NCBI GenBank assembly: GCA_025094145.1
Contig: JALLLS010000044.1
Location: forward strand, 62,001 to 126,000
Reading direction: 5' to 3'
Length of the DNA: 64,000 nt
Source of the DNA: Spinellus fusiger
Taxonomy: Eukaryota > Mucoromycota > Mucoromycetes > Mucorales > Phycomycetaceae
In this document: in pieces, positions 1 to 13,842 of the stretch
Layout: each line of letters starts with the position of its first letter
Position numbering within the stretch: position 1 is the first letter of the stretch
The notes under the pieces: model-generated
The model's database searches: none
The model's input: only the letters and a program-made list of their open reading frames with translations
Told to the model about the DNA's origin: nothing
Made by a program: the position numbers and the translations under genes

Positions 1-1906
1 TTATCTGCACATGTCATTCATCTGTGATATATTCTTGTTCTATCCTGATAATACATATAAATAAAATATAAATAATGAATTTCTTTCGTCTAGTTCTTGT
101 TAAAAGTTGTTTCTGGAGAATAAAGATGGTCCTATACCATGCCCATTATTATTATTCTCTTGTTTTGATAGCTTATTATTTACAGTGATTGGTGTATAGG
201 CTGACTTGGTTCAACTTAAAAAGCTGAAAATAGTGAGTTGATCATTGACTTGATGACATATTTAGAAATAAACTCTAGAAAATAAAGAATACTTTATATG
301 GAAAAATGGAACTGATGTTAGGCAAAATAAAAAGAATATCATGCTGACTCAATGTTTAGAATAGTTGTGTCTAAATTCTTTGGAAATTATACACTGGACA
401 AACGGAATCAGTATGTAGTCCTAAAACCATATAGCCTGAGATTACATCAATAAAGATAATAAAGTTATTCATACAGAGTCGTTTGAGATAGGTGTGTAAT
501 GTAAAATAGAATTTTGATGCTTGCTGCACCAACATAATCCTATCGAGTTTACTCTAATTTATGTTTTACTCTTAATAATTTTTTTTTAAAAAATAAGCAT
601 ATATTGGAATAATAAACAATAGTATTTATAATTCATCATCCAATCTATAGAAGCCTATTTCTGATTATTTAATGAATAGAGCACACATTTACTGACTATT
701 ACAAGGCTATAGGATACACTTTATTATTATTATTATATATCAATAAGTTTTGTTTCTTTCTCGAACTGAACTACTCTTATAGTAAATAAATTAAGACTTC
801 TATCAAGGCTCGGCACGTTTTACTTTGAGGTGGGGGGAAACCACCGTACTGCTGCAGGTCTTTTCTATAAGATAAAATTCAAGATTATGGATCTAATATT
901 TATTTCTACTTGAGTAGTATTGAAATATTTAGTTAAAAAATGTCTTCGTAAAGACGAAATGTCTTATACAATCTCTTGAGGTGTTTCTTTCATATATGCT
1001 ATTTGATAGAGTTTTTGTTTCTCACTCACAAAAGAGCCACCTATAGTTGAGCATATGAAAAAAAAACAGGCTTTGATAAATACTAACTATATCAAGTGTT
1101 TGTCCTTGAGATTATCTTACTGTCATTGAAAAAGCTAAACGTATTGGGAATTATGCTCTTTTAAACTTACAGAGAGAATCTTTAAGTGAATTCAACTTAA
1201 TTTTAGGAATGTCTTTTACATTCCTTACTTTGGATTCTACAGCAATCACAGGCTCAATCACATTAAGAAATAGCTTTTTTATACAATAGACTTTGTTACA
1301 CTACATAGATGAGCTACAGTACTGATGTTAAGAAATATCATACTTAGACAGCCGGGGCTAAGCCTCAATGAATGAAGCATAAGATTTCAACAATTACATG
1401 CATCGAGAGACTCTGACAGAAATATCAATGCGTAAATCTTATGTATACATACTTATAAAGTATGCCTATGGTATCAAAAGAGGAATAATCAACAAATGAT
1501 TATATCTTGCTTTTCTAAATGTTTATATTTAAATAGAAGCATTATATCTATTAAAAATATAAAATAAAATAAACAGCTAAGCCATATGAAGTGAAGAGTC
1601 GTGATGTCTAAGAGATTTCAAAAGATTGTCTATTCTAGATTAAAAAACTCATAATTTTTATGCTTTGACCTATAACAAAATATTATGTTCTGTTCAGCAA
1701 TATGAGAATTTCATAATTGCCTGTAGCACTTAGTTTTTTACCCAATAAACCTGTGTTTAGTATTATAATGGTCCTATTTATATTCTATAAAAGTGTGAAT
1801 TCCTTACTAGTGTTTATTGTATGTTTTTATCACAAAGAATAGGTATTTCTATTTTTATTACAGGAACATATCAGAATGTAAAGAATCTACCTAAGATTTT
1901 GAATAT
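1..1906. other. AT-rich intergenic DNA without a recognisable gene
   Basis: I see no conserved coding segment on either strand. The stretch is AT-rich with frequent stops in all frames. A short GC-richer patch near 810-860 holds a hairpin-like sequence (ggtgg ... ccacc around 829-845); nothing identifies it as a gene or RNA. Confidence 0.6.
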
Positions 1907-3697
1907 TCACTGTATAAGATCTATAGGCTCAATAATCCCATTTTCCCAGAATGTTTTCAGGATTGAAAAAACAATCAGTTTGCTGGTGCCAAACATAATA
2001 GCTATTTCTTCTATGGGGAAGCCATTAACAGCGTATTTATGCAGAATGAGGTTGCGCATGCTTCCATCCATAGTTTTGATTTTTCGGTGACGTATTGGGG
2101 TTTCTTCATTACTAGGAGTATGTTTCTTCGATATTCTGTGAACAGTCATCTCGACAGTGCCAACCATGGCAGAAATATCTTTCAAATTGTGGTCAATGAC
2201 GTTGTGCTCGTGCAGAATTGTTTTGTGCTTGTCTTGATTAACAGGTTTCAATTTTTCATCAGGTTTATGAGTATTTATGGTATTAGGGAGATATTTATTT
2301 AATTTATCGGAGGTGGTTGATCTACTAGAACCGACTATAGCAACACTACCTTTTTGAAGGTCATTGTCATTGTACTCATTCAGAATAGTTTTGCGCATGT
2401 CTTCATCAATGATTTTTCTTATGCTATGAGGTTTACGGGTCTTTATGATACTAATAGAACATTTCTTTAATATTCTGTAAACAGTTGATTTACTGATGCC
2501 AATCTTGACAGCAATCTCTTTATGGGTAAGACCATTGACACTGTACTCATTCACAATGGTATTGCAAATGCCTTCATTGAGAAATTTCGATCTAATACGA
2601 GGTTTACGGTTATATCCAGTGCTGGAAGAATATTCCTTTAATATTTTGTAAACAGTTGATTCACTAATGCCAATCTTGACAGCAATCTCTTTTTTGAATA
2701 GGTCATTGACAATGTATTCATTCACAACAGTATTGCGCATGTCTTCATCAATAATTCTTCCTTTGCTACGAAGTTTATGGGTATTTATGATACTAATAGA
2801 ACATTCTTTTAATATTTTGTAAACAGTTGATTTACTGATGTCAAACTTGACAGTAATCTCTTTTTGGGTAAGACCATTGACACTGTATTCATTCACAACA
2901 GTATTGCGCATGTCTTCATCAACAAATTTCAATTTACTACGAGGTTTACGGGCTTTTATGGTACTGGGAGAATATTCCTTTAATATTCTATAAACAGTTG
3001 ATTTACTTATGCCAATCTTGACAGCAATCTCTTTTTTGAATAGGCCATTGACACTATATTCATTCACAATAGTATTGCAAATGCCTTCATTGAGAAATTT
3101 CGATCTACTACGAGGTTTACAGTTATATCCAGTACTGAGAAAGTACTCGTTTAATATTTTGCAAACAGTTGATTTACTGATGCCAATCTTGACAGCAATC
3201 TCTTTTTTGAATAGGCCATTGACACTGTATTCATTCACAACAGTATTACGCATGTCTTCATCAACAAATTTCAGTTTACTACGAGGTTTACGGTTATATC
3301 CAGTACTGGGAGAATATTTCTTTAATATTCTGTAAACAGTTGATTTACTTATGCCAATCTTGACAGCAATCTCTTTTTGGGTAAGACCATTGACACTGTA
3401 TTCATTCACAATAGTATTGCGCATGTCTTCATCAATCATTCTTCCTTTGCCACGAGGTTTATGGGTATTTATGATACTAATAGAACATTTTTTTAATATT
3501 CTGTAAAAAGTACATCTACTAATGCCAAACTTGGCAGTAATCTCTTTCTCGAGGAGACCATTGACACTGTATTCATTCACAATGGTATTGCACATGTCTT
3601 TATCAACATTAATCTTTTTATAATATTCACGAGTACTTTTAGTACTAGGCCAATGTTTAGTAGTAGTTATTTCATTGTTGCTGGGTGAAGTAGACAT
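1907..3697 (-). CDS. Tandem helix-turn-helix array protein (10 modules), function unknown
   Basis: Single uninterrupted frame of 596 residues starting at an ATG (MSTSPSNNE). After a 28-residue leader the protein is ten consecutive modules of about 57 residues. Each module has a basic linker (KPRSK type), a first helix around NEYSVNGL, a second helix around KEIAVKIG, and a third, recognition-like helix around SKSTVYRILK. Modules 1-7 (residues about 29-427) are very alike; modules 8-10 are diverged; the last ends in ILKTFWENGIIEP. The HTH type resembles homeodomain-like/Tc1-type HTH domains, but no DDE nuclease or other enzyme domain follows. Two relatives occur at 38100-39395 and 62541-63680 with the same MSTS/LP start and a matching C-terminal module (KKFKESGITEP). 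By inference it is a multivalent DNA-binding protein derived from a transposase HTH. It has no visible intron, unlike most neighbours. Confidence 0.75.
   Translation of the reverse strand: MSTSPSNNEITTTKHWPSTKSTREYYKKINVDKDMCNTIVNEYSVNGLLEKEITAKFGISRCTFYRILKKCSISIINTHKPRGKGRMIDEDMRNTIVNEYSVNGLTQKEIAVKIGISKSTVYRILKKYSPSTGYNRKPRSKLKFVDEDMRNTVVNEYSVNGLFKKEIAVKIGISKSTVCKILNEYFLSTGYNCKPRSRSKFLNEGICNTIVNEYSVNGLFKKEIAVKIGISKSTVYRILKEYSPSTIKARKPRSKLKFVDEDMRNTVVNEYSVNGLTQKEITVKFDISKSTVYKILKECSISIINTHKLRSKGRIIDEDMRNTVVNEYIVNDLFKKEIAVKIGISESTVYKILKEYSSSTGYNRKPRIRSKFLNEGICNTIVNEYSVNGLTHKEIAVKIGISKSTVYRILKKCSISIIKTRKPHSIRKIIDEDMRKTILNEYNDNDLQKGSVAIVGSSRSTTSDKLNKYLPNTINTHKPDEKLKPVNQDKHKTILHEHNVIDHNLKDISAMVGTVEMTVHRISKKHTPSNEETPIRHRKIKTMDGSMRNLILHKYAVNGFPIEEIAIMFGTSKLIVFSILKTFWENGIIEPIDLIQ
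1911..3613 (-). repeat. 171-bp in-frame tandem repeat array encoding the HTH modules
   Basis: The repeat unit is 171 bp (57 codons). Landmarks recurring once per unit on the + strand are the strings ccattgacactgtattcat and tgacagcaatctcttt. Roughly 2420-3613 is highly homogeneous between units; 1911-2420 is diverged. This pattern suggests recent unequal exchange or conversion among the middle units with older units preserved at the C-terminal end. Confidence 0.85.
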
Positions 3698-3798
3698 TTA
3701 ATAGCAAAATTAATAAAAGTAATAAACAAAAGGTTGGAGAATAAACAAAAAATAAATAGAGAAAATAATACTTCGATATTTAAAATTGCGACTTTGAC

Positions 3799-4081
3799 TC
3801 ACAAAATCAGTCTTTTTCTGTACGGAGCATAGCTCAATTTTATTAGGATATCCGGGGATTCAATAATGGTTGAACACCCATGTTTTTGGTATTCTCTTGA
3901 TTTGAATGTATTTTTGTGGATTTGTACGGGGCTTTCATTTAGAATTGAACAATCAGAAGAAAACATTAGCCGACTGAAAGTTAAAATTGGGTTTTGTTTT
4001 ACAATGGAAACACCTACACCATCTTTGTGAATCCTACCACAGAACTTCATAGACTTGGAATCGCCTTGGTCTTCCAGTGCC
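3799..4081 (-). pseudogene. Fragment of a Fanzor/TnpB-like transposase (tentative)
   Basis: The minus-strand frame reads GRIHKDGVGVSIVKQN, which resembles the segment ahead of the first RuvC-like motif in fungal Fanzor/TnpB-like proteins, where a TDGxxVS-type string is common. The upstream 30 codons are open but are preceded by stops, and no RuvC motif or zinc ribbon follows within the open part, so this would be a decayed remnant. It lies just upstream of the 10-module HTH gene. The family call rests on one short motif and is uncertain. Confidence 0.35.
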
Positions 4082-6304
4082 TTATAAGAGACATCTCAAC
4101 CTTTAGTTCATGTTTGCTGCTTGTCTACTCTTTGTCGTGCTAGGCTCTGTAATATATCAAATGATTCAACATTTTAGTATCCATGGTCATATAGCACGGA
4201 ATGGACAGTTTTCTAATTGGGAAATAGTTGAACGACTAAAGCCCAAGAAAATTCCACACATCTGCAGTCACTTTCAATAAGCCTTGATATTGTTAGAAAA
4301 CTAAAAAAAAAAAGTGTTTTGTTTGAATTAAAAGATATATTTCTCAAAGATTCATTGTATGAATTTTAGGTCTACTTTTATACATATTTTTGTCTATGCT
4401 ACAAAGATCCAAGTTATACAGTAATAACTTCTCAGTAAATTCAAAGATGGATTTCCCTCCCTTGTCCTATGTGTGTTTCAAGAGGGAAAAACCTTTACAT
4501 TTACAACAATATGCTATTTTGAGGTTAGATTTGTATTTGTAATAGATGCTTTCCTTGTTAAACATATAGGACCCGCTGATGAATTGTTCAAAGGATATAT
4601 ACTTATTCCAATCCAATGACTGGAAGCAAGAGTCAATATCAGATGTCTTTGTTGATAGAAGCTTTGGTTTCTTTATCACTATGGTTACTCCTTTTTTTTT
4701 CTTTTTTTTTCCAGAGACAGAGTGTTTAACTGTAGTTATTTTTCATCTGCTCATCTATAGTACAATGCTAATAAATAATACGAAAAGGATAAACAAAAGA
4801 AGGTACATACTTCTCTTTATGCCTTCTTACTCTCTTTTTATTTTCGTACTTCTTGCTACTGTGATGGCTTGATAACTTCCTTGGCTATAGACATAAAACT
4901 GTCAATAAAGAAAGAAAGAAAAAAGAGATAGTATAGATACGATTTTACAAAATACTTAGTATTTGGTATGTCCTTTGATAACCACCATTGCTTGGTAACT
5001 CCACTTTCATACTCAAGACAAGGCTATTTTATGAGCTCTTTGGACATTTTTTCTTCCTTTAACCTCAGAGAGTCCTTCAATTGCTTTTTACTGGTGTAGA
5101 TATCTCCAGCCACAACCCATAAGTTCCTAATACCTTTACTGCTCATACATCCCCATACTATGATTTCACTCTCACAAAACTTTGATGACTCTACCACCCC
5201 CATTATATGGGTGAAGACGCTCTTTCTTTTTATTATTCTTGCATGTAGCCTTGTGCCTGTTCCTGTGCCTGTTCCTGTGCCTTGTTGTGAACAGTGGACA
5301 GGAGACCAATAGCAACACGGGTATTTTTGCTAGTCTATTTTATATTCTCTGTAGGTACCACAGGCTTCTCTGAATTGATTTGTGTTGTTTGAGGTAATAG
5401 ACATTGTATATAAATCATAGAATAAGAAGCAATGGTGACTGTTTAGGCACGCTCTCTATTAGCAATTAAGGATCAACACTCTATAGAACATAAAAGCCAG
5501 TAGTTTTCATTCATTTATAACGGCATACCATCTTTCTATTGTTTCAAGATAAATAAAAAAAATAAAAAAGCAAGTAAAATAGAAGTAATGTCTGCTTAAA
5601 CTGAGCTTTTTTTTTCTTCTTTTTTCTTCTAAAATAGAAAACAAATTCATTGTTTTAGTTTTACCACTGAAAATAATAGTCATCATCAAACCACAATTAA
5701 TAATTCATGTCCATAGGTCCATAGGTCTATAGGTCTATGATTGTCCACATCTACTGTCAATAATGAGCTATTATTTTCTGAATTAGCATACAATTAATCA
5801 AATGGTGCATAGACTATTTTAGGTTGCTTAGTTGTATGTTGTAATGTTTTATACTTTCATCAATGCGCTGTTTAAAATCCACGAGTCTGATCTTCAACAC
5901 CTTTTTTTTTACCTTTTAAGGAAATACTGGTCTGGTGGTGTTGTAGATAGGTCAAGCGAGATCTCTGTCCAATGAATGAATAAATAAGTAACATAAGATG
6001 GAAATTGATTTTCTTAATGAATACCAATGGGCCTCTATTTGTTACATTATCATATATATGTATCTGTATTTGTAGATTTGTATCTGTATTTGTATATTTG
6101 GAATGCCTTGTCACTAAAAAGTGAATGAGGAGCAGCCACTTTCCATGTGGTCCTGGCATTCTTTTTTCATGCACCGCTAAAGTAAAATTAGATTTGATAG
6201 TAAAGTCCGTGGCAAGCCAAAGCAAGAGATACATTGCAGCATGTGTGCTATTGTAGCTCCGAGACCACTCCTTCTCTATTACCATGACATCCCACCGAGA
6301 AGAC
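4082..6304. other. Intergenic region, no supported gene
   Basis: Open stretches are short and unrecognised. The longest distinct one is a 70-codon minus-strand frame at 4467-4679 that would need a GTG start and ends in YCCKCKGFSLLKHT; I do not recognise it. The 144-codon minus frame at 5872-6306 overlaps the MAP-kinase start and shows no family features. T-rich runs and a ccataggt-type repeat near 5710-5740 are the only structure seen. Confidence 0.5.
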
Positions 6305-8053
<1,749 letters not shown>

Positions 8054-8379
8054 GAACTCATCTGCATCATCACGTAGCATAGTGTTTGTTTTTATTTTAT
8101 TTTTTATTTTTTATTTATTCTAGAATGAAGGAAATGAAGAAAAACAACAACAACAAAGAACACTTTAGATCTATATAGCATTCACTCATATTAAATCTAC
8201 TTTATATAGAAAAGAATCAATCTCCTGAACAAATATCTAGTGTACTCATTATTATTTCTATGGCAATCTAATTGTGTGTGGGTGTGGGTGTGTGGGTTCT
8301 CGGACTGCTTTGAGATGGTCTTTTATAACTACACCCTTTACAGATATCAATAAATAAGAGAAGAAAAGGTCAAATAGTT

Positions 8380-8434
8380 AAAGGTGTGTGTGTGTATGTA
8401 TGTATGTATGTATGTATGTATGTATGTATGTATG
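8380..8434. repeat. (GT)n/(GTAT)n microsatellite
   Basis: A short GT run passes into about ten copies of gtat. It lies between the convergent MAP kinase and Ytp1-like genes, probably in 3' untranslated or intergenic DNA. Confidence 0.9.
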
Positions 8435-8554
8435 AGGGTATATATTGAGGGCATTGGTATAATTGGTTCACATTTACATTGATAAAATACTATTTGACTG
8501 AGAAATAAAGGAGAATATAAAATAACAGAATATAAAAATAAATAAACAAAAAGG

Positions 8555-10156
8555 TTAGCACATACGACTATTACTGCTCATTCGTTCAGTTGAGTAGTAG
8601 TCAATGGCTTTTTGGCCTTCTGAGGAACTGCTATTACTGGCATCTCCATCATGACACTGTGTTCTATCAGGCACACGACGACGCTTGTTCTTTTGTCTGT
8701 CTTTCCGCTTTCCGCTTTCTGTCTTGCGAACACTGCTAAAAGAAGATGTCTCTGTATCTGATAGGCTGGAGGGGGGTATCTCTGTAATGGTAGTGCTGCT
8801 AGCAGTACCACTCGTGTTGTTTGTGTTGTTTGTGTTGTTTGTGGTATTTGTACCCTTCGCAGTACCAGACGATGGCATGGAGTGGTGCTGTGATTCTTGT
8901 AGCAAAAAGGCTACCGTTCTTTTCCCATCTGTAGGTACTCTTTCTGTAGCAGAAGGCATGTAAGGACCAGAACTATCAAATGAAATAGAAGATCCACTGT
9001 TGGAAATGGTAGAGAGTGTGGATCCCTGTGTATGCCACGACGCCCTATAGTAGGTATCTTTGATAGGCACCCGTGCTAAATCCGGCAAGACACCACCCAC
9101 GCCAAAACTAGGAGAAGAGATTGGCCGTGTGGATGTCTCTTGCAAATGAGGTGATTGGACCAGTAAAGATCGTCGCTTGGCTCTGTACTGTGAAGGTCGC
9201 AGGGGAGGTTCCGTCTCTTCTGGGCGGGTGACAGCCCATGGATGAGTGATACGGGAAGGTAAAGAAATACTTCGCTTGACATCTTTTGCTTCTTCAGTAT
9301 AGTGTCTGTCGTGTGGAGTGTCTAATGGCAGGGTCATTGGCTGGTGTGTGGGTTCTTCTGACCAGTGAGAAGCCACACTGACTTCCTCCAGATCAATGTA
9401 TTCATAATGAGATGCCAGAGGAGTGCTTTTATACACCGTACAAAGAAAGAACACATAGGTGGCCCATACGAATGAACTGGAGATCATCAAGTTGACCAGG
9501 GTGGCTGGATCAGAAATGTAATACCGAGCATGGGCTAACCATCCAGGATTTGCACTCATCATAAGAATGCCTGCTGCCATGGCCATGAGAGAAGAAACAA
9601 GGCCACTGACAATAGTAATAGAAGCAAATACGGACTTGTGTTTGCAGTAAGAAGAGGAAGGGCGGTGGGAGCTTCGGCTGTAGGTGTCTGGTGCATCCAA
9701 ATCTTCTTCTTCTACTTCTTCACCAGACGTAGATGTGACGAGACGGGGTAAGTTCTCTGAGGGTGATTTACGGAATATGACTTGGAGAATACGACTCAAT
9801 GCACCCACAATAAGGACATACCCCAGCATAGACTGAAGCTGAGTGACATATGTATCTGTGGAAGAAGTTCCCACAACAATAGCTAAAGGACAATAGCAAC
9901 CGTTGTGTTCTGTAAGAAAATACAACTCTTTCTTCTATAGCTGTATTGATGTAACCTACCTTTTCCTGTCAGACAAATAATAATTGCATTGACTATATTT
10001 CTTTCTCTTATAGCTGACATCCACATTTGTACACTGATACTGATTGAAAACAATCCTCCCGTCAGCCACAAAACACCAAGACTACCTGCCTGCCATTGAG
10101 TTTCGAAGACGGGTATATCTAGGAATGCCTTGTGTGTTATTATCCACTCTTATTTA

Positions 10157-10199
<43 letters not shown>

Positions 10200-11006
10200 C
10201 AAGTGCAAGTGCAAGTGTATCTATACTTTACCTGCCATCAAAAGACAAAAACATCCCCACACAGAAAGAATCAATCCCTCATAATATTCTGGTGTAGAGG
10301 CTCGAGGCAACGACAAGACACTGACGAGATGAAGAAATGCCAATGTCCCATAAATAAGAAACCCACTTCCCATGATCAATGGCAATACACATTGACCATA
10401 CTGTGGCCCCTCACAACTCTCTGTGAACAATGCAGTAGCAAGAATCAGGTAATAATAAGCAATCAGCACTACACACCATCCTACTACAAGATGTGTTTTG
10501 GAAGGTAAATGACCAGACCACTGTGAACACCAGTACTTCCACGAAAGAAAAGACCGAGACATCTCGGGTCTGCGTCGTCGTGTGGCACTGCGTGTGGCTG
10601 CTGCTGTTGCTGCTGACTGTGTGGATGTCTGTGCCTGTGTCGTCGTCATCAGTACACCAAGGATAATATGAAGGACAGTGACAGCCAGTAGATAGACACA
10701 CAATAGAGCCAGTGCTGTGGACATGCGGCCTTGTGTGGGAGGTGTCCAGAGAACAGCAATATAGCCAATAAGAGCAAGCAAAGTGCCAATAGCAAGGACA
10801 ATGTAGTGTCGGTTGGTATGAAGACGCGTCACTTGAATAAGGGCGAGTGGATAACAGCCAAAATAACTCATCGTCATGGAGATCAAGTGAATGATGACGG
10901 CTGGGTGTTGGATTGGCGCATGAACAGAAAAGGGACGAGCGGACAGTGGGTCCATAGTGAAAGAAATAGATGCTGTCGTTTTATGCGGAAGACATGCAAA
11001 AGGCAA
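8555..11006 (-). CDS. Ytp1/DUF2427-like multi-pass membrane protein
   Basis: Three exons (11006-10232, 10118-9960, 9909-8555) keep frame and give 762 residues. The N-terminal part has many hydrophobic segments, beginning with HPAVIIHLISMTMSYFGCYP and a following TRLHTNRHYIV. This H...P...R...H layout is typical of fungal Ytp1/DUF2427 membrane proteins, which belong to the broad cytochrome b561-like group. After YYEGLILSVWGCF the second exon gives GVLWLTGGLF and RERNIVNAIIICLTG, matching the Ytp1 C-terminal region, and further membrane segments follow in exon 3. The last 250 or so residues are Ser/Thr/Arg-rich, low complexity and probably cytosolic. An in-frame ATG at 10955 (MDPLSARPF) is an alternative start. 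The biochemical role of the family is not established. Confidence 0.75.
10160..10219. repeat. (GT)n microsatellite with (gcaagt)n tail
   Basis: About 17 GT units followed by gcaagt hexamers. On the minus strand this is an (AC)n tract inside intron 1 (10119-10231) of the Ytp1-like gene, directly after the donor region. Confidence 0.9.
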
Positions 11007-12417
11007 AGAAGAAGAAAGAAGTGTCTCGGTGTTGACTATAGACTACAGGGCAACTGTATACGATGAGTTGAATTGCCGCTAATAATAAGAACAGTAATAA
11101 TAATGAAAGGGTGTAGACACTCCACACTAAAGAAGAGGAGAAGAGGAGCAAAAGAGGAAAAAGAAGAAAAGGCAAACAAGTGAGGTTCAGGCAGTAGCCT
11201 TGATTCTTACACACCTAATAAGGCGACTCATTATGACTGTCCACTAAAAATGGTAAAATGCATGTCCGTTTTGTTTTATCTATTTGTCCATGGACTGTGT
11301 AGATGTATTTGTAGGTGTAGATGGTAAATAGTAGACAGTGTGTGGTATAGATAGTGCATAACAAACAGTACATAACAAACAGTAAACAGTAAAGAAGGAA
11401 TAAACTATCCTTATTGATATTACCCCACAACCCATATTCACAGAACAGACACTACTCTTTTATGTTTTATCTTATTAGAATCGGCTGGCTGTAATTTATA
11501 GTGATGGTTTTCATAAAGACAATTCTATAAAAAGAACATCCTTCTTCCAGTATGTGGGGGAGAATTGGGATTATTTTAAGTCAAGTCTAAACTATTTTTA
11601 TATTTCTAATTCACTATCATGGCTTGGACACTGTAGCTAGCTACAATGGATCCCCACAGGCACACTATAAGCAGTGAAATGGTACAAGTATTCTGTAGAA
11701 ACCAATCTTTATCTATAGAGAGCAGGCTTATTCTATTCCTTCATGACAGAACAGCAACGATAAGAACCCTTTGTTCTAGTAGCGTAGATAACAAAATATC
11801 TGAGTTTGTCCTGTTGGAGCCAGCCAACCTCCAAAGAGATACACGGTAGAGTCATGTGGTTTGATAAGACCCTGTTAGATTCTTATCCTAATAGAATAGA
11901 ATAGGTCTCCAATTGACATGAAGAGATATATCAAACACAGTAAGAAACTAGATGAAAGAAGAAAGAGAAGAAAGAGAAAGACACTCAAAAATAAGGGTTG
12001 CGTTTTAATTTCCTCAGATGCATTGATAAATGCCAAGTTTTTGGTAACCATTGAAACAGACGTGCATAAAAACACAATTGCTATTGCATGGACTTCTTTT
12101 ATAACAATACAAAAAAATGTGTGTGTGTGTGTGTGTGTTGTACTCTGTCCACGGGCATATCCTCTACAGTTGGAAATAGTCAATGCCCAATGACATCAAA
12201 ATAAAATAAACTCAAGGTGACAGGTCTGTGCTCACTATCAGTGTATTTCTTATGTCCTAATCTTATAAGGCAATAATGTCCAAAAGCGCCAAGTCTACTC
12301 ATATATAGTGTACTTTTTAGATTAAAGCTTGGTGTATTTTCAAAGAGCTTTCTTAAACTATTGGCTTTATCAACATTATTGGGGCTACTGGTCATATTGA
12401 TCGTATTTACAGAATAC

Positions 12418-12462
12418 CCTTTGTTGTTGCTGTTGTTGTTGCTGTTGTTGTTGCTGTTTGAA
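12418..12462. repeat. (TTG/CTG)n trinucleotide repeat
   Basis: Mixed ttg and ctg triplets; on the minus strand this reads as CAA/CAG. An 82-codon minus frame crosses it with a glutamine run but shows no other protein features. Confidence 0.85.
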
Positions 12463-13646
12463 CAATAAAATAATCAAGTGGACTTGGTGCACACAGCCAC
12501 TGTACATTAGACTGTGAACAAAAGTTAGAAAATAATGAGCATTGAAATAAGAAAGGATATTTCTCCTAGTATTTATACTGAATAATAAAAGATTGTCCAC
12601 TATTATAAATAGATATAAAATTAAAAACTTCACTGAGCATATAAAAGCCTAAAGATGGAGGTATAAGAACATAAACCCTAATCCCATCAAGAATAGAACA
12701 GAATAGAGTGGACAATTAACAAAGACCACATTAGTTATTAAGTATATCTAATCAGTTCATGTCTTCCTAGAGTAAGTTATTTATAGGCTGCAGAGTTGTA
12801 CATGGAAAGAACAGAGTCTGGAAGAATATCTTTAAGGTTTATACTCTTCTACTAATAAGAATGATGTAAGCTGTAGTCTATATCGTATGATCCATATTTA
12901 TCACTTAATAAAATGCCATTGAAAAAACCTGCTTATTATTATAGAATCATGACAAAAGGACATGACATGTGTCTGTATTTACTTATTATCTCTAGGCTAC
13001 CTCAATTGATTTATAATTCACCTGTGCACCTCATACAACAGAGCAGTAGAGCGGTAGAGCAATAGAGTAATGCTATTGACAAGGCAATCCATTGACGGTA
13101 ATGGCTTTTGTCTTTTGATCATACAAATACAGTAATAAAAGTAGAGATGAGAGATGTATCATGTCTTTGGACCATGGATAAAGTGTACACACACACACAC
13201 ACAGATATTTACACATTAAATATCAAAAGAAGAAGAGTGTACAAGTGTATCTACAGGAGACTGGTAAACGTGAATTATTTACTCGATCGATGTTGACTCT
13301 TCTCTCTCACACGGACCGGTAGAACATTCTCTTTCTGTCGAGTGTCTGGAAACAATGGTCGAAAAGAGTAAACTCAATCTGCATTGACCGAGGCCCGGTG
13401 TTCTTGTACCAAAGCCATATTTTTCTTTTTCTATCGAGTAGTACAAGTACGAGGAAGGTGTCTTTGCATTCATTCGATATTATTACTATTACTTACTATA
13501 GGATTTTCCACTTGGTGTACTCTTTTGTGGATTGAATTCTAAAGGATGAAATGATGCGATTAATACAAGATATGTAATAGCTAAGCAACACGAATGATCA
13601 ACTATCAAGGAGTGTTTTCTCAATCCAAATGATAGGTATATTCTTG

Positions 13647-13842
13647 TTGCTGTTGTTGTTGTTGTTGTTGTTATTATTACTCTTATTATTACTCTTATTA
13701 TTACTCTTATTATTACTCTTATTATTACTCTTATTATTACTCTTATTATTACTCTTATTATTACTCTTATTATTACTCTTATTATTACTCTTATTATTAC
13801 TCTTATTACTCTTATTATTACTATTCTTATTACTCTTATTCC
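13647..13842. repeat. 12-bp minisatellite (ttattattactc)n preceded by (gtt)n
   Basis: Roughly fifteen near-perfect copies of ttattattactc, slightly shortened at the right end. It produces an artefactual poly-leucine frame on the + strand. Confidence 0.95.

Noticed and set aside
3009..3335. 108-codon + frame opposite the 10-module HTH gene
   Set aside because: It is a shadow of the repeat units; the HTH frame is the one with conserved protein features and an ATG start.
4467..4679. 70-codon minus frame ending YCCKCKGFSLLKHT
   Set aside because: It needs a GTG start, is short and has no recognised homolog, so it is mentioned only in the intergenic note.
10981..11214. 77-codon hydrophobic minus-strand frame at the start of the Ytp1-like gene
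   Set aside because: It is out of frame with the gene, and no splice join that adds a signal peptide was convincing.
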